A stretch of DNA of 64,000 bases, taken from positions 38,369 through 102,368 of the forward strand of contig NZ_LPNR01000099.1 of assembly GCF_019266065.1 (NCBI RefSeq). Reading direction: 5' to 3'. A program made the translations under genes and the position numbers. Source of the DNA: Nocardia sp. MH4 (GTDB taxonomy: Bacteria; Actinomycetota; Actinomycetes; Mycobacteriales; Mycobacteriaceae). Positions within the stretch are counted from its first letter, which is position 1. Each line of letters opens with the position of its first letter. Under the pieces are notes generated by a model. That model was given only the letters and a program-made list of their open reading frames with translations, was not told the DNA's origin and searched no databases. Shown in pieces: positions 1-8,828 of this stretch.

Positions 1-559
1 CTGGCACCTGGAGAAGGAACGCCTGCATCGGCTGGGCAAGAGCCCGTGGACGTTGCGCAACGACGTGCTCAACGCCTGGGCGATGTCGGTGGTGCTGTGG
101 CTGGGCCTGATCGCGATCTTCGGCATCGAGGTGCTGCCGTATCTGATCCTGCAAGCCGTCGTCGGCTTCAGCCTGCTCGAGTCGGTGAACTACCTCGAGC
201 ACTACGGCCTGGTCCGGCAGAAGACGGCCACCGGGCGCTACGAGCGGCCCGCGCCCGAGCACAGCTGGAACAGCGACCACATCGTCACCAACATCTTCCT
301 GTACCACCTGCAGCGGCACAGCGACCACCACGCCTACCCCACCCGTCGCTATCAGACGCTGCGCAGTTGGGACGGTGCGCCGAACCTGCCCAGCGGCTAC
401 GCGAGCATGATCCTGATCGCCTACTTCCCGCCGATCTGGCGCAAGGTCATGGACAAGCGCGTGCTCGCGCACTACTCGGGCGACGTCACCCGCGCCAACA
501 TCGAACCCAAGCGTCGCGAGCGGGTGCTCGCCCGGTACGGACAGGAGGGCCAGGCATGA
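1..559 (+). CDS. alkB: Alkane 1-monooxygenase AlkB (3' part only)
   Basis: C-terminal part of a membrane non-heme di-iron alkane hydroxylase, which oxidises the terminal methyl of n-alkanes using electrons from rubredoxin. The reading frame is open from base 2; the start and the first histidine boxes lie outside the window. Visible family signatures are NYLEHYGL and the last His box LQRHSDHH, with a hydrophobic stretch (VLWLGLIAIFGIEVLPYLIL) before them. The TGA stop at 557-559 overlaps the ATG of the first rubredoxin (ATGA), giving the classic alkB-rubA-rubB-tetR order. It is closely similar to the complete AlkB encoded at 1696-2853. Family assignment is firm; the chain-length range cannot be read here. 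Confidence 0.95.
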   Translation, partial: WHLEKERLHRLGKSPWTLRNDVLNAWAMSVVLWLGLIAIFGIEVLPYLILQAVVGFSLLESVNYLEHYGLVRQKTATGRYERPAPEHSWNSDHIVTNIFLYHLQRHSDHHAYPTRRYQTLRSWDGAPNLPSGYASMILIAYFPPIWRKVMDKRVLAHYSGDVTRANIEPKRRERVLARYGQEGQA

Positions 560-729
560 GTGCGTATCGCTGCCCGGTCTGTGATTATGTCTACGACGAA
601 ACGAAAGGAGCCCCGCGCGAGGGATTTCCGGCCGGCACGCCCTGGGCGTCGGTTCCCGACGACTGGTGCTGCCCGGACTGCGGGGTGCGGGAGAAGATCG
701 ACTTCGAGGCGGTAGGAGTATCGCGGTGA
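556..729 (+). CDS. rubA: Rubredoxin 1
   Basis: 57-residue rubredoxin. The two Cys pairs that bind one Fe are visible as CPVC (residues 6-9) and CPDC (39-42, preceded by another Cys), around the typical aromatic core. In this context it should pass electrons to AlkB. Its ATG overlaps the alkB stop and its stop overlaps the GTG of the next rubredoxin, so the three genes look translationally coupled. In Gram-positive alkB operons two rubredoxins are usual, of which normally only one (AlkG2-type) supports hydroxylation; which of these two does so cannot be settled from sequence reading alone. Confidence 0.93.
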   Translation: MSAYRCPVCDYVYDETKGAPREGFPAGTPWASVPDDWCCPDCGVREKIDFEAVGVSR

Positions 730-908
730 CCGAGTACAAGCTCTACCAGTGTGTGCAGTGCGGGTTCGAATACGACGAGGCGCAGGGCTGGCCCGATGAC
801 AACATCGCCCCCGGCACCAAGTGGGAGGACATCCCGGACAACTGGACCTGCCCCGACTGCGGCGCGGCCAAGTCCGATTTCTTCATGGTCGAGATCGAAC
901 GTTCGTGA
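726..908 (+). CDS. rubB: Rubredoxin 2
   Basis: 60-residue rubredoxin with Cys pairs CVQC (residues 9-12) and CPDC (42-45) and the conserved segment WEDIPDNW. The GTG start at 726 overlaps the rubA stop, and the TGA at 906-908 overlaps the GTG start of the TetR gene. It most resembles the AlkG2-type rubredoxin that is the usual electron donor for AlkB (inferred from the regular CxxC-G-Y-D...PDNW-xCPxC pattern). Electrons would come from a rubredoxin reductase, which is not encoded in this window. Confidence 0.93.
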   Translation: MTEYKLYQCVQCGFEYDEAQGWPDDNIAPGTKWEDIPDNWTCPDCGAAKSDFFMVEIERS

Positions 909-1573
909 GCGTCGCGGGCACGCCGCGCACCGGACCGCGCATCCCGTACCAGGAGGCCGCGCGGGAACTGCTGCGCACCTCCGTTCTGGACGGGATGCGC
1001 GAACTGCTCACCGAGCGTGATTGGTCCAAGATCACGCTCGGTGATGTCGCGGCGCGCGCCGGGGTCAGCAGGCAGACGCTCTACAACGAGTTCGGGTCGC
1101 GCGCGGGTCTGTCCCAGGCCTACGCGCTCCGGCTGGCCGACGAGCTCGTCGACCACGTGCGCGAGGCGCTCGACGACAATGTCGGCGACGCCCGCGCCGC
1201 TATCCGGGTCGGCATGACCGGGTTCTTCCTCGCGGCCGCGGCCGACCCGCTGGTGCGCTCGCTGCTGGCCGGGGAGATGAAGCCGGACCTGCTGCGCCTG
1301 ATCACCCTCGACGCGGGCCCCTTGCTCGAGCACGCCACCGCGCGGCTGGCCGTGGTCTTCCAGCGCAGCTGGGTCGACGCCACCGACGCGGAGGCCGACG
1401 TGCTCGCGCACGCCCTGGTGCGGATCGCGCTGAGTTACATCCCCAATCCGCCGGTGCCGGAGCGGGACGCGCCCGCCGAGATGAGCGCGCTGCTGAGTCC
1501 GTACGTCGAAGCGATCGTGCAGGTACGCGGCGTCCGGGCCCCGATCGGTGACGGCGATCACGACCGCGCTTGA
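905..1573 (+). CDS. TetR-family regulator of the alkane operon
   Basis: 222-residue TetR repressor-like protein (Rv3249c/AlkU type by position). The N-terminal helix-turn-helix spans roughly residues 40-65 ([20 protein letters not shown]). The rest is the helical ligand-binding and dimer domain. The GTG start at 905 overlaps the rubB stop, so it is the last gene of the alkB operon and probably controls that operon. The inducer is unknown; alkanes or their fatty-acid products are the obvious candidates. The downstream alkB copy at 1696 may also be a target. Confidence 0.88.
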   Translation: MSVAGTPRTGPRIPYQEAARELLRTSVLDGMRELLTERDWSKITLGDVAARAGVSRQTLYNEFGSRAGLSQAYALRLADELVDHVREALDDNVGDARAAIRVGMTGFFLAAAADPLVRSLLAGEMKPDLLRLITLDAGPLLEHATARLAVVFQRSWVDATDAEADVLAHALVRIALSYIPNPPVPERDAPAEMSALLSPYVEAIVQVRGVRAPIGDGDHDRA

Positions 1574-1658
1574 TCGGCTCTGATTCGCCACCATGTAACC
1601 GTCACCACGTTTGGCGCCGTGACTCTGTGTAACGCGCCTACGGTCTGTCAGTATTCAC

Positions 1659-1681
1659 ATCGGTCGGCGATTAGTTTTTTT
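1659..1681 (+). terminator. Weak hairpin plus T-tract after the TetR gene
   Basis: A short inverted repeat (ATCG-5 nt-CGAT) is followed by TAG and seven Ts, a striking T-run in such GC-rich DNA. It ends 14 bp before the GTG of the second alkB. It may be a weak intrinsic terminator between the two alkane genes, or an AT-rich promoter element; the stem is only 4 bp. Confidence 0.3.
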
Positions 1682-1695
1682 ACAGCGGAGCGTGC

Positions 1696-2853
1696 GTGCA
1701 AACGGTTGGCAAACCGGGGGGATTTCGTGATCCCAAACGGTATCTATGGGCCTTGGGCTTGATCGCTCCGGCGTCGGCGCTGCTGCCTTCCCAACTCGTG
1801 TACCACACCAAGGCGGAAGTGCTCTGGTGGATCGGACCCGTGATCGTGCTCATCGCCATTCCGGTCCTGGACTGGATCGTCGGCGAGGACGGCAACAATC
1901 CGCGCGACGAGGACTACGAGGCGCTCTCCGCCGACCGGTACTACCGGTGGTGCACCTATCTGTTCCTGCCGGTTCAGCTGATCGGCCTGGTGATCGCCTG
2001 CGCGATGTGGGCGGGCGACGAACTCGACGTCATCGACAAGCTCGGACTGGCCGCCACCGTCGGCTTCGTCAGCGGGATCGGCATCAACGCCGCCCACGAA
2101 CTGGGCCACCGGGTCGAGAGTGCTGAAAGATTGCTGTCGAAGATCGCGCTCGCCCAGTCCGGGTACGGGCACTTCTTCGTCGAGCACAATCGCGGCCATC
2201 ACGCCCGGGTCGCCACCCCCGACGATCCGGCCAGTGCCCGGCTGGGGGAGTCGCTGTGGGAGTTCTTGCCGCGCAGCGTGATCGGGGGCTTCCGGTCGGC
2301 CATCCAGCTCGAGCGCGCGCGCCTGGCCAGGCAGGGGCGCGGCTGGTGGAGCACCAAGAACAACATCCTGCAGGCGTGGTCGATGAGCGCGGTGCTGTTC
2401 GGTTCGCTGCTGCTGGCCTTCGGGCCCGCGATCGCGCCGTGGCTGGTCCTGCAGGCCGTCATCGGCTTCGGGCTGCTGGAAGCCGTCAACTATGTCGAGC
2501 ACTACGGACTGCTGCGGGCCCGCAAGCCCAACGGCCGCTGGGAGCGCTGCTCCCCGCGCGACAGCTGGAACAGCGATCGCCTGGTCACCAACATTTTCCT
2601 GTTCCATCTGCAGCGTCACAGCGACCACCACGCCAACCCCGGCCGCCGCTACCAGACCCTGCGTTCGACCGAGGAGTCGCCGCAGCTGCCCGCCGGCTAC
2701 GCCACGATGCTGCTGCTGGCGGCCGTCCCGCCGCTGTGGCGTGCGGTGATGGACCCCAAGGTGGCCGCCCACTACGGCGGCGACCTGTCGCTGGCCAATG
2801 TCGCCCCACCCAAGGAGCGGCGTTTGCTGGCCCGATACCGCGCCGCGGCCTGA
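1696..2853 (+). CDS. alkB: Second alkane 1-monooxygenase AlkB
   Basis: Complete 385-residue AlkB. Histidine motifs are HELGH (134-138), HNRGHH (164-169), the NYVEHYGL signature (265-272) and LQRHSDHH (305-312). Several membrane helices are visible, for example around residues 18-60, 90-105, 115-130 and 230-262. GTG start at 1696 with AGCGGAG upstream. No rubredoxin follows; ahcY begins 80 bp later. It therefore presumably borrows the rubredoxins encoded at 556-908. It probably arose by duplication of the truncated gene at the window start and may differ in chain-length preference. Loss of function is not suggested, since every iron-ligand motif is intact. Confidence 0.94.
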   Translation: MQTVGKPGGFRDPKRYLWALGLIAPASALLPSQLVYHTKAEVLWWIGPVIVLIAIPVLDWIVGEDGNNPRDEDYEALSADRYYRWCTYLFLPVQLIGLVIACAMWAGDELDVIDKLGLAATVGFVSGIGINAAHELGHRVESAERLLSKIALAQSGYGHFFVEHNRGHHARVATPDDPASARLGESLWEFLPRSVIGGFRSAIQLERARLARQGRGWWSTKNNILQAWSMSAVLFGSLLLAFGPAIAPWLVLQAVIGFGLLEAVNYVEHYGLLRARKPNGRWERCSPRDSWNSDRLVTNIFLFHLQRHSDHHANPGRRYQTLRSTEESPQLPAGYATMLLLAAVPPLWRAVMDPKVAAHYGGDLSLANVAPPKERRLLARYRAAA

Positions 2854-2933
2854 CCGCCGCCCGTCGAGGACCGGGAAACCTGCGAGCCCACACGCGGTAG
2901 CCTTGCCTCGGTACTGACTACCAGGAGAGGCTG

Positions 2934-4415
2934 ATGACGACCTCAGAACTTCCCGCGCGCACCGAGCTGACCGCTGACGTTCGCAACGGCATCGATTACA
3001 AGGTGGCAGATCTCTCGCTGGCCGAATTCGGCCGCAAGGAGATCCGCCTCGCCGAGCACGAGATGCCCGGCCTGATGGCTCTGCGCCGCGAATACCACGA
3101 TGTGCAGCCGCTCGCGGGCGCGCGCATCTCCGGATCGCTGCACATGACGGTGCAGACCGCCGTCCTGATCGAAACGCTCGTCGCTCTCGGCGCACAGGTG
3201 CGCTGGGCGTCGTGCAACATCTTCTCCACCCAGGACCACGCGGCCGCGGCCATCGTCGTCGGGCCCAACGGCACCGTCGACGAGCCCAAGGGCACCCCGG
3301 TCTTCGCCTGGAAGGGCGAGACGCTGGAGGAGTACTGGTGGGCGGCCGAGCAGATGCTCACCTGGCCGGACGAGCCCGCGAACATGATCCTCGACGACGG
3401 TGGCGACGCGACCATGCTCGTGCTGCGCGGCGCGCAGTTCGAGAAGTCCGGCGTGGTGCCGCCCGAGGACGCCGACCACTCGGCCGAGTACAAGGTGTTC
3501 CTCAACCTGCTGCGCGAGAGCCTCGAGGCCGACAAGACCAAGTGGAGTGTCATCGCCGACTCGGTCAAGGGCGTCACCGAGGAGACCACCACCGGCGTGC
3601 TGCGGCTGTACCAGTTCGCCGCCGCGGGTGAGCTGGTGTTCCCGGCGATCAACGTCAACGACTCGGTCACCAAGTCGAAGTTCGACAACAAGTACGGCAC
3701 CCGCCACTCGCTGATCGACGGCATCAACCGGGGCACCGATGTGCTCATCGGTGGCAAGAAGGTGCTGATCTGCGGTTACGGCGATGTCGGCAAGGGGTGC
3801 GCGGAGTCGCTGGCCGGCCAGGGCGCGCGCGTGCAGGTCACCGAGATCGACCCGATCAACGCCCTGCAGGCGCTGATGGACGGCTACGACGTGGTCACCG
3901 TGGAGCAGGCGATCGGCAACGCCGACATCGTCATCACCTCGACGGGCAACAAGGACATCATCACCCTCGAGCACATGAAGGCGATGAAGGACCAGGCCAT
4001 CCTCGGCAACATCGGTCACTTCGACAACGAGATCGATATGGCCGCGCTGGAGCGTTCGGGTGCGACCCGCCTCGAGATCAAGCCGCAGGTCGACCTGTGG
4101 ACCTTCGACTCGGGCAAGTCGATCATCGTGCTCTCGGAAGGCCGCCTGCTGAACCTGGGCAACGCGACCGGCCACCCGTCGTTCGTGATGTCGAACAGCT
4201 TCTCCAACCAGGTCATCGCCCAGATCGAGCTGTGGACCAAGCCGCAGGAATATGACAACGAGGTCTACCGGCTGCCCAAGCACCTCGACGAGAAGGTCGC
4301 GCGGATCCACGTCGAGGCCCTCGGCGGCACGCTGACCAAGCTCACCAAGGATCAGGCCGAGTACATCGGCGTGGACGTGGAAGGCCCGTACAAGCCGGAC
4401 CACTACCGCTACTGA
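2934..4415 (+). CDS. ahcY: Adenosylhomocysteinase (SAH hydrolase)
   Basis: 493-residue cytosolic NAD-dependent enzyme that reversibly splits S-adenosylhomocysteine into adenosine and homocysteine, removing the inhibitor made by methyltransferases. Visible family features are an early substrate-binding region ([17 protein letters not shown]), the NAD Rossmann motif [10 protein letters not shown] near residue 280, and the characteristic C-terminus KPDHYRY. Length and the roughly 40-residue actinobacterial insertion agree with Rv3248c (sahH). ATG start follows CCAGGAGAGG, a strong ribosome site. A 20-bp perfect hairpin follows the stop. Confidence 0.97.
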   Translation: MTTSELPARTELTADVRNGIDYKVADLSLAEFGRKEIRLAEHEMPGLMALRREYHDVQPLAGARISGSLHMTVQTAVLIETLVALGAQVRWASCNIFSTQDHAAAAIVVGPNGTVDEPKGTPVFAWKGETLEEYWWAAEQMLTWPDEPANMILDDGGDATMLVLRGAQFEKSGVVPPEDADHSAEYKVFLNLLRESLEADKTKWSVIADSVKGVTEETTTGVLRLYQFAAAGELVFPAINVNDSVTKSKFDNKYGTRHSLIDGINRGTDVLIGGKKVLICGYGDVGKGCAESLAGQGARVQVTEIDPINALQALMDGYDVVTVEQAIGNADIVITSTGNKDIITLEHMKAMKDQAILGNIGHFDNEIDMAALERSGATRLEIKPQVDLWTFDSGKSIIVLSEGRLLNLGNATGHPSFVMSNSFSNQVIAQIELWTKPQEYDNEVYRLPKHLDEKVARIHVEALGGTLTKLTKDQAEYIGVDVEGPYKPDHYRY

Positions 4416-4420
4416 TACTC

Positions 4421-4464
4421 ACGACAGTGGCCCGTCGACCGACCGGTCGACGGGCCACTGTCGT
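4421..4464 (+). terminator. Perfect 20-bp hairpin after ahcY
   Basis: Bases 4421-4440 are the exact reverse complement of 4445-4464, with a 4-nt loop (GACC) and no T-tract. It starts 6 bp after the ahcY stop and 13 bp before the convergent gene end at 4477, so it probably terminates transcription from both sides. Actinobacterial terminators commonly lack the U-run. Confidence 0.8.
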
Positions 4465-4476
4465 GTTCCGGGCGGG

Positions 4477-4644
4477 TCAGCCGACGGGCCCGGTATTGCA
4501 GATCGTGGGGACGGCATCGGAGCCGCTGGCGATGTCGGCGCCGACCGTGGTCGGTGCCGGGGATTCGGCTGTCGCGGCGCCGGCGCCGAGCAGGGCGAGG
4601 GCGGCCAGCGCGGCGGTCGAGGTGGTCGGTGTGCGAACGAGCAT
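4477..4644 (-). CDS. Small secreted protein A
   Basis: 55-residue hypothetical protein. The first ~30 residues form a signal peptide: basic start MLVRTP, an Ala/Leu-rich core, then an AxA-type site (ATA). The mature part is about 25 residues, has one Cys (PTICNTG) and is otherwise featureless. It is the last of three minus-strand small secreted proteins in a row (4477, 4689, 4956). No function recognised. The ribosome site before the ATG is weak, so the gene call is moderate. Confidence 0.55.
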   Translation of the reverse strand: MLVRTPTTSTAALAALALLGAGAATAESPAPTTVGADIASGSDAVPTICNTGPVG

Positions 4645-4688
4645 CGAGTGCCCTCGGGGAGGGTGGTCGGGCCGGGCGCCTGGCTTCG

Positions 4689-4883
4689 TCAGCCGATGAT
4701 CACGCCGGTGCAGAAGATGTTGTGTTCGCTGCTGATGCCGAGCAGGGCGCACATCACCGAGTTGAAGGCCGCCGAGGAGCCCGCGTCGGGGGTGGCGACC
4801 GGGGTCTGGGCGGAGGCGGTGCCGCAGGCGAGGGCGGCGGTGAGAGCCAGCGTGGCGGCGGTGAGGCGGAAGATCTTGTGCAT
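4689..4883 (-). CDS. Small secreted protein B with a C-terminal Cys pair
   Basis: 64-residue hypothetical secreted protein. Signal peptide at about residues 1-26 (MHKIFRLTAATLALTAALAC with cleavage near ASA-QT). The mature peptide carries two Cys separated by 12 residues (VMCALLG...IFCTG), which could form a disulfide outside the cell. A GAGGA ribosome site precedes the ATG at 4883. It lies between two similar genes and probably shares their transcript. Confidence 0.65.
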   Translation of the reverse strand: MHKIFRLTAATLALTAALACGTASAQTPVATPDAGSSAAFNSVMCALLGISSEHNIFCTGVIIG

Positions 4884-4955
4884 GGCGGAATCCTCGCCGG
4901 GGGAGTCGGCACGGACCAGACCGCAGTTCTGGTGGCAGGCCCGTGCCGTACCCGG

Positions 4956-5204
4956 TCAGACCAGCAGCAGGCAGATCGGCAGCGGGATGACCGCTTCCAG
5001 CAGCGCGCAGGCGGCGAGTTCGGCCGCCGAGCCAGCGGCGGCGGAACCGGCTTCGGCCGAGCCGCTGAGCAGGGCGGCCGAGCCGCTGCGCGCGTGCTCG
5101 CCGCGTCCGATGGGATCGGCGGCGGTCGCGACGCCGGAGCCGGCGAGGGCGATGCCGAGCGCGGCGGCGGCCACGGCGGCACGGAGAACGGTTCGGTTGA
5201 GCAT
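4956..5204 (-). CDS. Small secreted protein C with a C-terminal Cys pair
   Basis: 82-residue hypothetical secreted protein. Signal peptide at about residues 1-29, cleaved near ATA-AD. An Ala/Gly/Ser-rich middle contains imperfect SGSAE/AGSAA repeats, and a hydrophobic C-terminus carries two Cys 11 residues apart (ACALLEAVIPLPICLL). An AGGAGTCATC ribosome site precedes the ATG. It is the first gene of the three-gene minus-strand set; its promoter must lie in the 270-bp gap before tmk. Family not recognised. Confidence 0.65.
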   Translation of the reverse strand: MLNRTVLRAAVAAAALGIALAGSGVATAADPIGRGEHARSGSAALLSGSAEAGSAAAGSAAELAACALLEAVIPLPICLLLV

Positions 5205-5474
5205 GATGACTCCTGGGTCGAGCGGCCCGGCGCGGGCGCGGGGTTGACGTGCGCCCCGGTAGCCCGGACGGAGCCGATCCGCCGAGGACTTTGGAATGAG
5301 ACCACTTCACACTGGTGTCGCGAGGTGAAACGGGCAATCCGGTCCCCGTCGTCCCGGCGCGTCGGAAGACACGGCCGTCCGGCGCCCGGCTCGTCGCCGC
5401 GTCCGGCGGCCGCCGGAGATTCCGGGGTGGGGCATGCGGCGCTCGCCGCCTCCGGCCGGGTAATCTCACCGCTC

Positions 5475-6122
5475 ATGGGCGTGCTGATTGCGGTGGAAGG
5501 CCTCGACGGCGCCGGTAAACGGACGCTGATCGACGGGTTGATCGACGAATTGTCCGGAAAGGGGCTGCGCGCGGGCAGCCTGGCCTTTCCGCAATACGGC
5601 CGGTCCGTCCACGCCGATCTGGCCGCGGAGGCCCTGCGCGGCGGGCACGGCGACCTCGCCGGCTCGATCAACGCGATGGCGATCATGTTCGCCCTGGACC
5701 GTGCCGACGCGAGCGCGGAGCTGTCGAACCTGTTGGACGCCAACGACATCGTCATCCTGGACCGCTGGGTGGCGTCCAACGCCGCCTACTCCGCCGCTCG
5801 CGCCGAACAGGACGCCGACGGTGAAATCGTCTCCTGGGTGGGCGATCTGGAGTTCGGCAGGCTGGCCCTGCCGACGCCCGACCTCACCGTCCTGATCGAC
5901 ATTCCCACCGAGGTCGCGGCCGAACGCGCCCGGCGCCGTGGTGAACTCGACACCACCAGGGCCCTGGACGCCTACGAGCGGGACGGCGGTCTACAGCACC
6001 GTACCGGGGAGGTCTATCGTGAGCTGGCCGACCGCGACTGGTTCGGTCGCTGGTGGACATACCGATCCGATGACGATGGGCCCGCCCTACTCACCCTCTG
6101 CTCGGAAATCTTTGCCGGATAA
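5475..6122 (+). CDS. tmk: dTMP kinase
   Basis: 215-residue thymidylate kinase, which phosphorylates dTMP to dTDP in dTTP synthesis. P-loop GLDGAGKRT at residues 9-17; note KRT where most family members have KST. The DRW motif follows VILDRW and supplies the nucleotide-binding DR pair. Length matches Rv3247c (214 aa), and the position between ahcY and mtrA is the mycobacterial one. The ATG at 5475 is chosen because the homologous N-terminus (MGVLIAVEGLDG) begins there, although the frame is open far upstream. Confidence 0.95.
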   Translation: MGVLIAVEGLDGAGKRTLIDGLIDELSGKGLRAGSLAFPQYGRSVHADLAAEALRGGHGDLAGSINAMAIMFALDRADASAELSNLLDANDIVILDRWVASNAAYSAARAEQDADGEIVSWVGDLEFGRLALPTPDLTVLIDIPTEVAAERARRRGELDTTRALDAYERDGGLQHRTGEVYRELADRDWFGRWWTYRSDDDGPALLTLCSEIFAG

Positions 6123-6199
6123 GGTTGGATACGCGACGGGTTCACACCATTAATGGCGTGGCGGCCCGATCCTGGCCTGGGAGATGACAACATAGGACT

Positions 6200-6877
6200 A
6201 TGAAGCCCAAGATTCTGGTCGTCGACGACGATATGGCACTCGCTGAGATGCTGACCATCGTCTTGCGCGGGGAAGGGTTCGACCCGCACGTGGTCGGCGA
6301 CGGCACGCAGGCCCTGTCGGCGGTGCGGGAGATCCGCCCCGACCTGGTGTTGCTGGACCTGATGCTGCCCGGGATGAACGGCATCGACGTATGCCGCGTG
6401 CTCCGGGCCGATTCCGGCGTTCCGATCGTGATGCTCACCGCCAAGACCGACACGGTCGACGTGGTGCTCGGTCTGGAGTCCGGTGCCGACGATTACATCG
6501 TCAAGCCGTTCAAGCCGAAGGAACTCGTCGCCCGCGTGCGCGCGCGTCTGCGCCGTACCGAGGACGAGCCCGCCGAGCTGCTCTCGATCGCCGACATCGT
6601 CATCGATGTGCCCGCGCACAAGGTGACCCGCGGCGGCGCGCAGATCTCGCTCACCCCGCTGGAGTTCGACCTGCTGGTCGCGCTCGCGCGCAAGCCGCGC
6701 CAGGTGTTCACCCGTGAGGTGCTGCTCGAACAGGTCTGGGGTTACCGGCACGCCGCCGATACCCGCCTGGTCAACGTGCACGTGCAGCGACTACGCGCCA
6801 AGGTCGAGAAGGATCCGGAGAACCCGGAGATCGTCCTGACCGTCCGCGGTGTCGGCTACAAGGCCGGACCGCCGTGA
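6200..6877 (+). CDS. mtrA: Response regulator MtrA
   Basis: 225-residue OmpR/PhoB-type response regulator, the DNA-binding half of MtrAB, which governs cell-cycle, division and cell-wall genes in mycolic-acid actinobacteria. The receiver domain (1-120) shows the acidic pocket VVDDD, phospho-acceptor D53 (LLDLMLPG), T80 and K102. The winged-helix domain fills the C-terminus, with WGYRHAADTRLVNVHVQRLR. It is nearly identical to Rv3246c as remembered. It starts 22 bp before mtrB, in the mtrA-mtrB-lpqB order. Confidence 0.97.
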   Translation: MKPKILVVDDDMALAEMLTIVLRGEGFDPHVVGDGTQALSAVREIRPDLVLLDLMLPGMNGIDVCRVLRADSGVPIVMLTAKTDTVDVVLGLESGADDYIVKPFKPKELVARVRARLRRTEDEPAELLSIADIVIDVPAHKVTRGGAQISLTPLEFDLLVALARKPRQVFTREVLLEQVWGYRHAADTRLVNVHVQRLRAKVEKDPENPEIVLTVRGVGYKAGPP

Positions 6878-6899
6878 TCGGTACCTGTGAGGCGCCGCT

Positions 6900-8828
6900 G
6901 TGACCGACGGTCGACCTGCCGGTACAGCGTCAGCGCCTCCAGCGCACGACGGACGTGCGCAAACCTTCGTCACGCAGTTGCGGCGATGGGCGGCCCCGGT
7001 CATGGCCTGGTTCCAGGCTGTCGGGACCGCGCTGGGCCATCTCTGGCGCCGGTCGCTGCAACTGCGTGTCATCGTGTCCACGCTGACCCTCTCGCTCATC
7101 GTGATCACGATCCTCGGTGTCGTGCTCACCGGTCAGATCACCGACCGGCTGCTCGAAGCCAAGATCAACGCCGCCGTCGAGGAGATGGATCGCGCCCGCA
7201 GCACGATCGAGGGCAAGCTCTCCGGCGTTCATGACGCGAACAGTCAGCAGCAACAGCTCGCCGACGCCCGCGCCGCGCTGTCCAGCCGTGGCGGCACCGG
7301 GCAGTCCAGCGGCGCGGCGGGCAGTTTCGACTCCGCGCTGGCGATGGTCGGCGGCACGCCGCCGCAGGAACTCACCACCGGTCCCATCTCGGAGGTGCCG
7401 CAGGAGCTGCGCCGCTTCGTCCAGCGCAACCAGGTCTCCTACCAGTTCACCACCGTCGCCGACCCGGACGGCTATCGCGGGCGCGCGCTGATCATCGGCA
7501 GCCCGAGCGCCGAGGTCGCGACCCTGGAGATCTATCTGATCTTCCCGCTGGCCAGCGAGGAAGCGAGTCTGTCGCTGATGCGCGGCACGATGCTCATCGG
7601 TGGCGTGGTGCTGCTGGTGCTGCTCGCCGCGATCACCGCGCTGGTCACCCGGCAGGTGGTGCTGCCGATCCGGTCGGCGGCGCGGATCGCCGGTCGCTTC
7701 GCCGACGGCAGGCTCAAGGAACGCATGCTGGTGCGCGGCGAGGACGACATGGCCCGCCTGGCGCAGGCGTTCAACGAAATGGCCGAGAGCCTGTCGAACC
7801 AGATCACCCAGCTGGAGGAATTCGGCAATCTGCAACGCCGGTTCACCTCCGACGTCAGCCACGAGCTGCGCACCCCGCTCACCACGGTGCGCATGGCCGC
7901 CGACCTCATCCACGGCTCCAGCGACGATCTCGATCCGGCGCTGGCTCGCAGCTCCGAGCTGCTGGTCAACGAGCTGGACCGGTTCGAGGGCCTGCTCAAC
8001 GACCTGCTCGAGATCTCCCGGCACGATGCCGGTGTGGCCGAGCTGCAGGTGGAATCGCTCGACGTGCGGATGTGCGCGCGGGCGGCGATCTCCACGGTGC
8101 GGCATCTGGCCAAGGAAGCCGGCGTGGAGGTCGTCATCGATCTGCCCGAGGAGCCGGTCGTCGCCGAGGTCGACCCGCGCCGGGTCGAGCGCGTGCTGCG
8201 CAACCTGCTCGCCAACGCGATCGACCACAGCGAGGGCAAGCCGGTGCTGATCCGGATGCGCGGCGACGCCGAGGCCAACGCGGTCGCGACCGTCGTGCGC
8301 GATCAGGGCGTCGGCCTGCGGCCGGGCGAGGAGAAGCTGGTCTTCAACCGGTTCTGGCGCTCGGACCCGTCGCGGGTGCGGCGCTCCGGCGGCACCGGTC
8401 TGGGCCTGTCGATCAGCGTCGAGGACGCCAACCTGCACGAAGGCAGGCTCGAGGCGTGGGGTGATCCCGGCGTCGGCGCCAGCTTCCGGCTGCTGCTGCC
8501 GATGGTGCGCGGCCGTAAACTGGGGGCCAGTCCGCTGGCCCTGGAACCGATGCTGCGCAAGGTCCCCGCCCTGCCCGAGGCCGATCCCGAACCGGATTCC
8601 GGCGACCGGGCGGAGATCAGGACCGAGCCCGCGGGCGCGATCGAGACCGAGCCGGCAGGCACCGCGGTCCCCGATGTGATGCCGACCGAGCCCACCGGCA
8701 CCGGGCCGATCCCCTCGGACGCCCGGACGGACCCGCCCGACGCGCACCCGGCGTCGAACGGGCGCGCCGAGACCACCGGCGCCGAGGACCAGCCGATGTC
8801 CACCGAGACCGGAGACCGACAGTCATGA
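6900..8828 (+). CDS. mtrB: Sensor histidine kinase MtrB
   Basis: 642-residue membrane sensor kinase, partner of MtrA. Two membrane helices (about residues 54-78 and 226-250) flank an extracellular domain. A HAMP region follows, then the dimerisation box with phospho-accepting H321 ([10 protein letters not shown]) and the ATPase domain ending in GGTGLGLSI. An approximately 90-residue Pro/Glu/Thr-rich tail after the ATPase domain ([13 protein letters not shown]...) looks disordered. GTG start 22 bp after mtrA; the stop overlaps lpqB by ATGA. Confidence 0.96.
   Translation: MTDGRPAGTASAPPAHDGRAQTFVTQLRRWAAPVMAWFQAVGTALGHLWRRSLQLRVIVSTLTLSLIVITILGVVLTGQITDRLLEAKINAAVEEMDRARSTIEGKLSGVHDANSQQQQLADARAALSSRGGTGQSSGAAGSFDSALAMVGGTPPQELTTGPISEVPQELRRFVQRNQVSYQFTTVADPDGYRGRALIIGSPSAEVATLEIYLIFPLASEEASLSLMRGTMLIGGVVLLVLLAAITALVTRQVVLPIRSAARIAGRFADGRLKERMLVRGEDDMARLAQAFNEMAESLSNQITQLEEFGNLQRRFTSDVSHELRTPLTTVRMAADLIHGSSDDLDPALARSSELLVNELDRFEGLLNDLLEISRHDAGVAELQVESLDVRMCARAAISTVRHLAKEAGVEVVIDLPEEPVVAEVDPRRVERVLRNLLANAIDHSEGKPVLIRMRGDAEANAVATVVRDQGVGLRPGEEKLVFNRFWRSDPSRVRRSGGTGLGLSISVEDANLHEGRLEAWGDPGVGASFRLLLPMVRGRKLGASPLALEPMLRKVPALPEADPEPDSGDRAEIRTEPAGAIETEPAGTAVPDVMPTEPTGTGPIPSDARTDPPDAHPASNGRAETTGAEDQPMSTETGDRQS

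Noticed and set aside
2854..2933. SAH riboswitch upstream of ahcY
   Set aside because: The gap is only 80 bp and shows no structure I can match to the SAH aptamer.
2943..4403. 486-codon minus-strand frame opposite ahcY
   Set aside because: Shadow of the clearly recognised ahcY gene; no recognisable domain or ribosome site.
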